A DNA stretch of 32,966 bases from Trichomonas tenax (taxonomy: Eukaryota > Parabasalia > Trichomonadida > Trichomonadidae). Position numbers and translations under genes: made by a program. Location of the stretch: positions 1-32,966 of the forward strand of contig JALKBU010000568.1 in NCBI GenBank assembly GCA_023091735.1, given 5' to 3'. Numbering within the stretch: position 1 is the stretch's first letter; each line of letters begins with the position of its first letter. The notes beneath the pieces were generated by a model. It ran no database searches. It was not told the origin of the DNA and saw nothing but the letters and a program-made list of their open reading frames with translations. Below, piece after piece: positions 28,765 through 32,966 of the stretch.

Positions 28765-28772
28765 AAAAGTGA
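28765..28772 (-). promoter_or_regulatory. Initiator-like element kept by surface-type pseudogene copy 2
   Basis: The minus strand reads TCACTTTT directly abutting the ATG at 28764, giving a predicted leader of about 5 nt. The same position in copy 1 (near 19013-19020) reads TCGCTCTT, a damaged version. Confidence 0.55.
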
Positions 28773-28811
28773 AAATGCTCCCCCAAATAAAGAAGAATCA
28801 TTTTCACTTTT
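28765..28811. repeat. 13-bp perfect inverted repeat of initiator-like sequence
   Basis: AAAAGTGAAAATG at 28765-28777 is the exact reverse complement of CATTTTCACTTTT at 28799-28811, with a 21-nt loop. Each arm contains an initiator-like TCACTTTT, pointing in opposite directions. Confidence 0.8.
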
Positions 28812-28969
28812 AATTTTTTAAACTTTCATTTTTTGAGGGGTGAAAGCAGTTATAATTGATTTTTATAATTTGCGGGTCAAACGGAATGATAAAGCTAAAA
28901 AGTGCCTAATTCGCACATCCATATAATGAATAATTCTCGAAATCAAAATGTCAAATTTATTGTATGCTT

Positions 28970-30772
28970 CTACTGCTGGTTCTCAACGAGGACTGTCTCA
29001 CCGGCGGCTGGCTTCATGAGTGGGAAGAGAAGAACCTCACGGATGGATGTCTGGTTAGTAAGGAGCATGACAAGTCTGTCAATGCCGCAGCCCCAACCAG
29101 CTGTTGGTGGAAGAGCGTACTCGAGAGCTGTGCAGAATGTGTCATCGTATGGCATAGCCTCATCATCCTTAGCAGCCTTAGCCTTGAGCTGCTCGAGGAA
29201 CAATTCACGCTGTACCATTGGGCAGTTGAGCTCTGTGTAAGCGTTGGCATACTCGAGACCGTTGATGAAGACCTCGAAGCGCTCGACAATGCCTGGCTTT
29301 GTGCGGTGCCACTTGGCGAGTGGGGACATGACCTGTGGGTGATTGAGCATGAATGTTGGGTTGACGCACATTGGCTCGACGAACTTGCCGACCATCTTGT
29401 CAAGCATTCTGGAGACTGTCATTGGTGGTGGAACATCAACCTCGAGCTCCTTGCACTTCTGGACTAAGAGCTCACGAACCTCGTCTGTATCCTCGAGTGG
29501 TGGGAACTTGAAGTTGATCTTCTTCTCGAGCTCAGCGATCATGTCGATGCGCTGCCATGGGGATGAGAAGTCGATCTCCTGCTCGTAGATTGTGCCGTCC
29601 TCCTTCTGGACCTTGATTGGGAACTTGAGTGTGCCCTTGATCTCCATAACGATCTGCTGGTAGAGCTTCTCTGTGAGGTCCATGAGATCGTTGTAGTCGG
29701 CGAAGGCCATGTAGAATTCGCAGGATGTGAATTCTGGGTTGTGTGTGAGATCGATACCCTCGTTTCTGAACTGCTTGCCGAGCTCATAAACTCTGTTCAT
29801 GCCACCGACGACGAGCATCTTGAGGAAGAGCTCTGGAGCGACACGGAGCCAAAGATCGATGTCGAGAGCGTTGTGGTGTGTGATGAATGGTTTAGCTGTG
29901 GCGCCACCAGCTGTCTTCCACATGACTGGTGTCTCGACTTCTGTGAAATCGAGATCATCGAGGAACTTACGGATCATGCGGACGACCTTTGAGCGGACCT
30001 CGAAGATCTGGCGGTTCTCATGGTTAACGATGAGATCGAAGAATCTCTGGCGGTAACGAACCTCCTGGTCCTCAAGCTTGTGCTTTGGCATCTGGAAGAG
30101 GCATGGAGCAAGGAGTGTGAGCTTTGTGACAACGAGGGAAAGCTCGCCTGTCTTAGATCTGGCTGGGAAGCCCTCAGCACCGACTATATCGCCGAGGTGG
30201 AAGCTCTGGACCTCCTCCTTGAACTTGGCGCGGTCGTAGTAGCTCTGGGAGCGGCACATAAGCTGGAGCTTGTATGTGGACTCGTACATCTCGAAGAAGT
30301 AGAGGTTACCGTGAGCACGGAGCTGTGCGATACGGGAGGCGACTGAGACCTTAACGTCTGGAAGTTCCTCGCCGGACTTAAGGTGTCCGAACTGAGCGTC
30401 GAACTCCTTGAATGTGTGAGAAACGTTGAACTTGTGTGGGTATGGAGAAGGGAGTGAGAGATCCTTTCTGTGGGCCTCAACGAGCTTTGTAACCTCAGCG
30501 AGGCGGCGATCGTGGTAGTGGGCGGCTTCTCTCTTCTCGATTTCCTCCTCAGAGAGTCCCTGGTACTCTGGATTGGCGGCAGCGTTGGCGGTTGGCTTAG
30601 CAGCGGCTGCTGGCTTGTTGGCGTTGCGGGAGGCCTTGGCCTGGAGCTTCAAAATCGTCTTGATCTGGCTCTTTGAGACGACGTTACCATCAGCGTCGTG
30701 GTAGACGCCCTGGTCGTCGAGGGTGTAGCCCTCTGGGACTTGTGGTGCCCTGCGCTTGTCCTGCTCAGACAT
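28970..30772 (-). CDS. KARS: Lysyl-tRNA synthetase, class II, cytosolic
   Basis: Encodes 600 residues from the ATG at 30772; the frame is open 16 codons further to a TTG that is not needed. LysRS charges tRNA-Lys with lysine using ATP. Order: a Lys/Ala-rich N-terminal extension (about 1-75, typical of eukaryotic tRNA-binding extensions), an OB-fold anticodon-binding domain (about 80-200), then the class II core. Motif 1 lies around [18 protein letters not shown]. Motif 2 is [20 protein letters not shown] (about 330-350). The family stretch ENFGKFVEP-like [20 protein letters not shown] follows, and motif 3 is [20 protein letters not shown] (about 553-572). The C-terminus is short and there are no extra domains. 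The gene has high GC and strong codon bias, like SPT16. A likely initiator, ACACTTTT, lies on the minus strand at 30786-30779. Confidence 0.96.
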   Translation of the reverse strand: MSEQDKRRAPQVPEGYTLDDQGVYHDADGNVVSKSQIKTILKLQAKASRNANKPAAAAKPTANAAANPEYQGLSEEEIEKREAAHYHDRRLAEVTKLVEAHRKDLSLPSPYPHKFNVSHTFKEFDAQFGHLKSGEELPDVKVSVASRIAQLRAHGNLYFFEMYESTYKLQLMCRSQSYYDRAKFKEEVQSFHLGDIVGAEGFPARSKTGELSLVVTKLTLLAPCLFQMPKHKLEDQEVRYRQRFFDLIVNHENRQIFEVRSKVVRMIRKFLDDLDFTEVETPVMWKTAGGATAKPFITHHNALDIDLWLRVAPELFLKMLVVGGMNRVYELGKQFRNEGIDLTHNPEFTSCEFYMAFADYNDLMDLTEKLYQQIVMEIKGTLKFPIKVQKEDGTIYEQEIDFSSPWQRIDMIAELEKKINFKFPPLEDTDEVRELLVQKCKELEVDVPPPMTVSRMLDKMVGKFVEPMCVNPTFMLNHPQVMSPLAKWHRTKPGIVERFEVFINGLEYANAYTELNCPMVQRELFLEQLKAKAAKDDEAMPYDDTFCTALEYALPPTAGWGCGIDRLVMLLTNQTSIREVLLFPLMKPAAGETVLVENQQ

Positions 30773-32214
30773 ATATAAAAAAGTGTGCTTGGCCAATCCT
30801 TCTCTCAATTTCAAAATCAATCAAATTTTGGTATATACAACACATGTATAACATGTTTTCTCCGTGTTTTCGTCTTTGTGACCGCATATTTGTATTACAA
30901 AGTTAGAACCTATATTTTTATCTTTTGAATTAAAATTCCGACGAGGCACGCCTGATTTTTTTCCTATCGTCGCAAAAAGTCCAGATTGTATTACGATAGA
31001 GAACCTTAAACACTCTTTTTGGAAATTAATGACTATCTGATCCTTGCAATGTGCGCAAATATCAGAAATCCACGAGCCTAAAAGCCGATATTTTTTACAA
31101 ATGTCTTTCACATATATATAGAACTGTATATTTGATATTTGCATTATATTTTGTTGATACTTTGATAATGTGTTTAGCATATGTACTGCTTGTAGTTTCA
31201 ATGATAATTCATGCTATATAATGTATTTTTTCTAAAAATAAAATTGAACATTTTTTATATAGTGAATATATATGTTTGTATGGCATTGTAAGATGTACTA
31301 TTCAGTGATGTAAACATGTTTCCAATGTGTTTTAAAGATAGAAGTGAGTTCAAGCAATTAAGATTTACAAAATTCATCTTAATTTAGATAATATTGGTTT
31401 ATTCACTCTATATTAGATTTTCCCTTAATTCCGAAATTTGCAATTGGAAACAATTTTATTCCGCAATTTACATTTCTAAATTTAAGGTATTTTCTAAATT
31501 TTTAATCGTCGAAGTGCACCCTTGAATATTTCAATTTTTTCCAGACAAAAGTGGATGTAAAAATATGAACATAAAAGAGATAAAAATGACAGTTTATCAA
31601 CATCAAAACATCATGAAATAACCAATTATTGATTTTGGTAATTGGTTGAATATTTTGCTATGATTGTTTAAACTTATTTTAGGCAGAATTTTCCTTTAAA
31701 AAGTTTCTATTGGTCATTAAAAATTGCACCGTGATGTAAGTGTAGAGGACATTTTTCCCTTTTGAAATTTAGATGGTAAATTATTGGCAGAACTTTAAAA
31801 AATATTTATTTTGTGTTCGAAAAAAACATACCATTGCTGTTCAAGACTTAAAAATCTATAATGGACACAATATATCATCTAGAACAATACAAAAATTTCG
31901 TTGAATATTAAATTAACATTAGTGTGAAAATATGGGAAATTTAAGCCTACCTTTGAATTGCCTCAAAAGTGTAAGGTTATCACGAGAACTTTACGTGTCA
32001 ACGACGATAAAAAGTATTAGAAAAAATAATCAAAATTTGTACATAAGAAAAAAATGAGAGCAAAAAAACGTGTATAAAGGTTAGTGATATGATGGATATT
32101 TTATAAAAACAAAATAATATGAAAAGATGAAAAACAATAAAAAAAATGGATAGTGTCATAAAGGGATTGTGAATGAGCTTTTAAGTGTTCTGAAGCAATA
32201 GATTGAGTGTGCAT
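30773..32214. other. AT-rich intergenic region
   Basis: About 1.4 kb upstream of LysRS with no supported gene. The frame at 30821-31201 (minus) has no initiator or motif and is not called. One copy of the motif TTTACGTGTCA lies at 31990-32000. Confidence 0.4.
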
Positions 32215-32286
32215 AAGCATTAAAATGAGTGATTGAGTCATGATAAGCATCTGAATGAGTGATTGAGTGATCTAAAGCATCTGAAT
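32215..32286. repeat. 30-nt tandem repeat, about 2.4 copies
   Basis: AAGCAT recurs at 32215, 32245 and 32275, exactly 30 nt apart, each followed by a TNAAAATGAGTGATTGAGT or CTGAATGAGTGATTGAGT block (the third is truncated). A degenerate earlier unit starts near 32193. The minus-strand frame through it gives SITHSDAYHDSITHFNAY-like repeats, but it is short and has no good start, so it is not called a gene. Confidence 0.7.
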
Positions 32287-32759
32287 TTTCATTATTCATT
32301 TCAAAATTCCATAAAAATGTTGAATAATAAAAACAAATGACCACACAGTTTACATAAACATATGCAACAATAGCATCAATAACGCATCACCAGAAAACTT
32401 TTTTATTAAGGATGCCCTAACTTTCCATATATATATTGCATAAATATAGTATATACCATATTTAAAATTTGAGACTTTAATTTTGCTTATTCACCGACTT
32501 ATAAACATTTTAAAAATTGAGGTGATATCAGATGAGCCACTTTTGGTTTGACATTTATTTTTTTGCATAAAACTCTAACAAATGGTGCATAATTGAATAT
32601 ATTTATAGTTTGAAACACAAAATTTATCGTAAATAACATGATTTCCTAATTTAGAGCGGAAAAAAAGTACATTTTACTTTCTAGACTGCATAATATCGGT
32701 TTTATTATATAATTATACGGTAATTTTGCGAATATAATGCTAATTTGCAAAAATCTTGT
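32287..32759. other. AT-rich intergenic DNA before the right terminal repeat
   Basis: No gene, RNA or repeat was recognised between the 30-nt tandem repeat and the right terminal inverted repeat. Confidence 0.4.
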
Positions 32760-32966
32760 TCTCCACTTTTTTCTCGTTGACCTTTTTGAGTTTTGCGATT
32801 TTTAACGAGTAATCCCATTCCTGAATGAATCTGATGAAGCATTTACGTGCTTTTTGTGGGTGCTGATTCTAGTGGTGCAATCTGTTTCATGATCTTAGCA
32901 AGGTATTACTTAAACATGATATGATTACAAACAGAAACCCATTACAAATCATTAATGGGCTTTTGT
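32760..32966 (-). repeat. Right terminal inverted repeat
   Basis: The last 207 bases are the reverse complement of the first 208, with the outer 127 or so bases identical. The outer edge ends GGGCTTTTGT; homology to the left copy stops at the T at 32760. See the left copy for the mismatches. Confidence 0.9.

Noticed and set aside
28964..30676. Several plus-strand frames of 80-170 codons over LysRS
   Set aside because: They are shadows of the GC-rich, codon-biased LysRS gene on the minus strand.
30821..31201. Minus-strand frame of 126 codons upstream of LysRS
   Set aside because: It has no initiator, an irregular low-complexity composition, and overlaps the likely LysRS promoter.
1..32966. 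Maverick/Polinton or other large self-replicating element
   Set aside because: Despite the terminal inverted repeats, no DNA polymerase B, integrase, packaging ATPase, protease or capsid-like gene was found, and the interior holds housekeeping genes.
1..32966. CRISPR arrays, bacterial operons or ribosome binding sites
   Set aside because: No evenly spaced short repeats with unique spacers are present. Gene structure and promoters are eukaryotic (trichomonad).

Overview
The window looks like a nuclear contig from a trichomonad parabasalid, most likely Tritrichomonas-like. The intergenic DNA is very AT-rich. The genes mostly lack visible introns and have short leaders. Several starts sit 5-40 nt behind a close match to the trichomonad initiator element (Inr, TCAYTWYTCATTA, known from Trichomonas vaginalis), for example at 2381-2393 (minus) and 17543-17555 (minus). 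The standard genetic code fits every gene. The species call is inference.

Layout. 1-918: left terminal inverted repeat, then AT-rich DNA. 919-3616: two minus-strand genes, an armadillo-like protein and a compact ubiquitin-specific protease. 3617-7879: gene-poor stretch ending in a broken fragment that resembles a GT61-type glycosyltransferase. 7880-9298: a GT61-like membrane-anchored glycosyltransferase. 9958-10770: an SMP-domain lipid-transfer protein, converging on a second armadillo-like gene (10872-12164, minus). 12693-15572: SPT16, the large FACT subunit, convergent with a SEL1L/Hrd3-like Sel1-repeat membrane protein (15635-17542, minus). 18091-20021: a decayed surface-type gene and a roughly 600-bp repeat element with nested inverted repeats. 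20400-21200: a GT64 (exostosin-type) glycosyltransferase. 21693-22628 (minus): a polytopic membrane protein I do not recognise. 23460-24296: an SGF29-like tandem Tudor protein behind a 102-nt tandem repeat. 26169-26795: a frameshifted gene. 27110-28120: a coiled-coil protein. 28257-28764 (minus): a second decayed copy of the surface-type gene. 28970-30772 (minus): cytosolic lysyl-tRNA synthetase. 30773-32966: AT-rich DNA with a small tandem repeat and the right terminal inverted repeat.

The genes are mostly housekeeping functions with no operon logic: chromatin (SPT16, SGF29), translation (LysRS), ubiquitin and ER quality control (USP, SEL1L-like), lipid transfer (SMP) and glycosylation (GT61, GT64). 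Between them lie fast-decaying members of lineage-specific families and repeats. SPT16 and LysRS have much higher GC and stronger codon bias than their neighbours, as expected for highly expressed genes.

The most striking structural feature is that the first 208 and last 207 bases are near-perfect inverted repeats lying exactly at the two window edges. Either the window is a 33-kb unit bounded by terminal inverted repeats, or, more conservatively, it is a contig that ends inside two inverted copies of one dispersed repeat. No transposase, integrase, polymerase or other mobility gene was seen, and essential host genes lie inside, so the second reading is favoured. I did not find a clear new biological system. 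The best leads are the terminal repeats, the 19.4-20.0 kb element, and the shared remnants of a surface-protein family.
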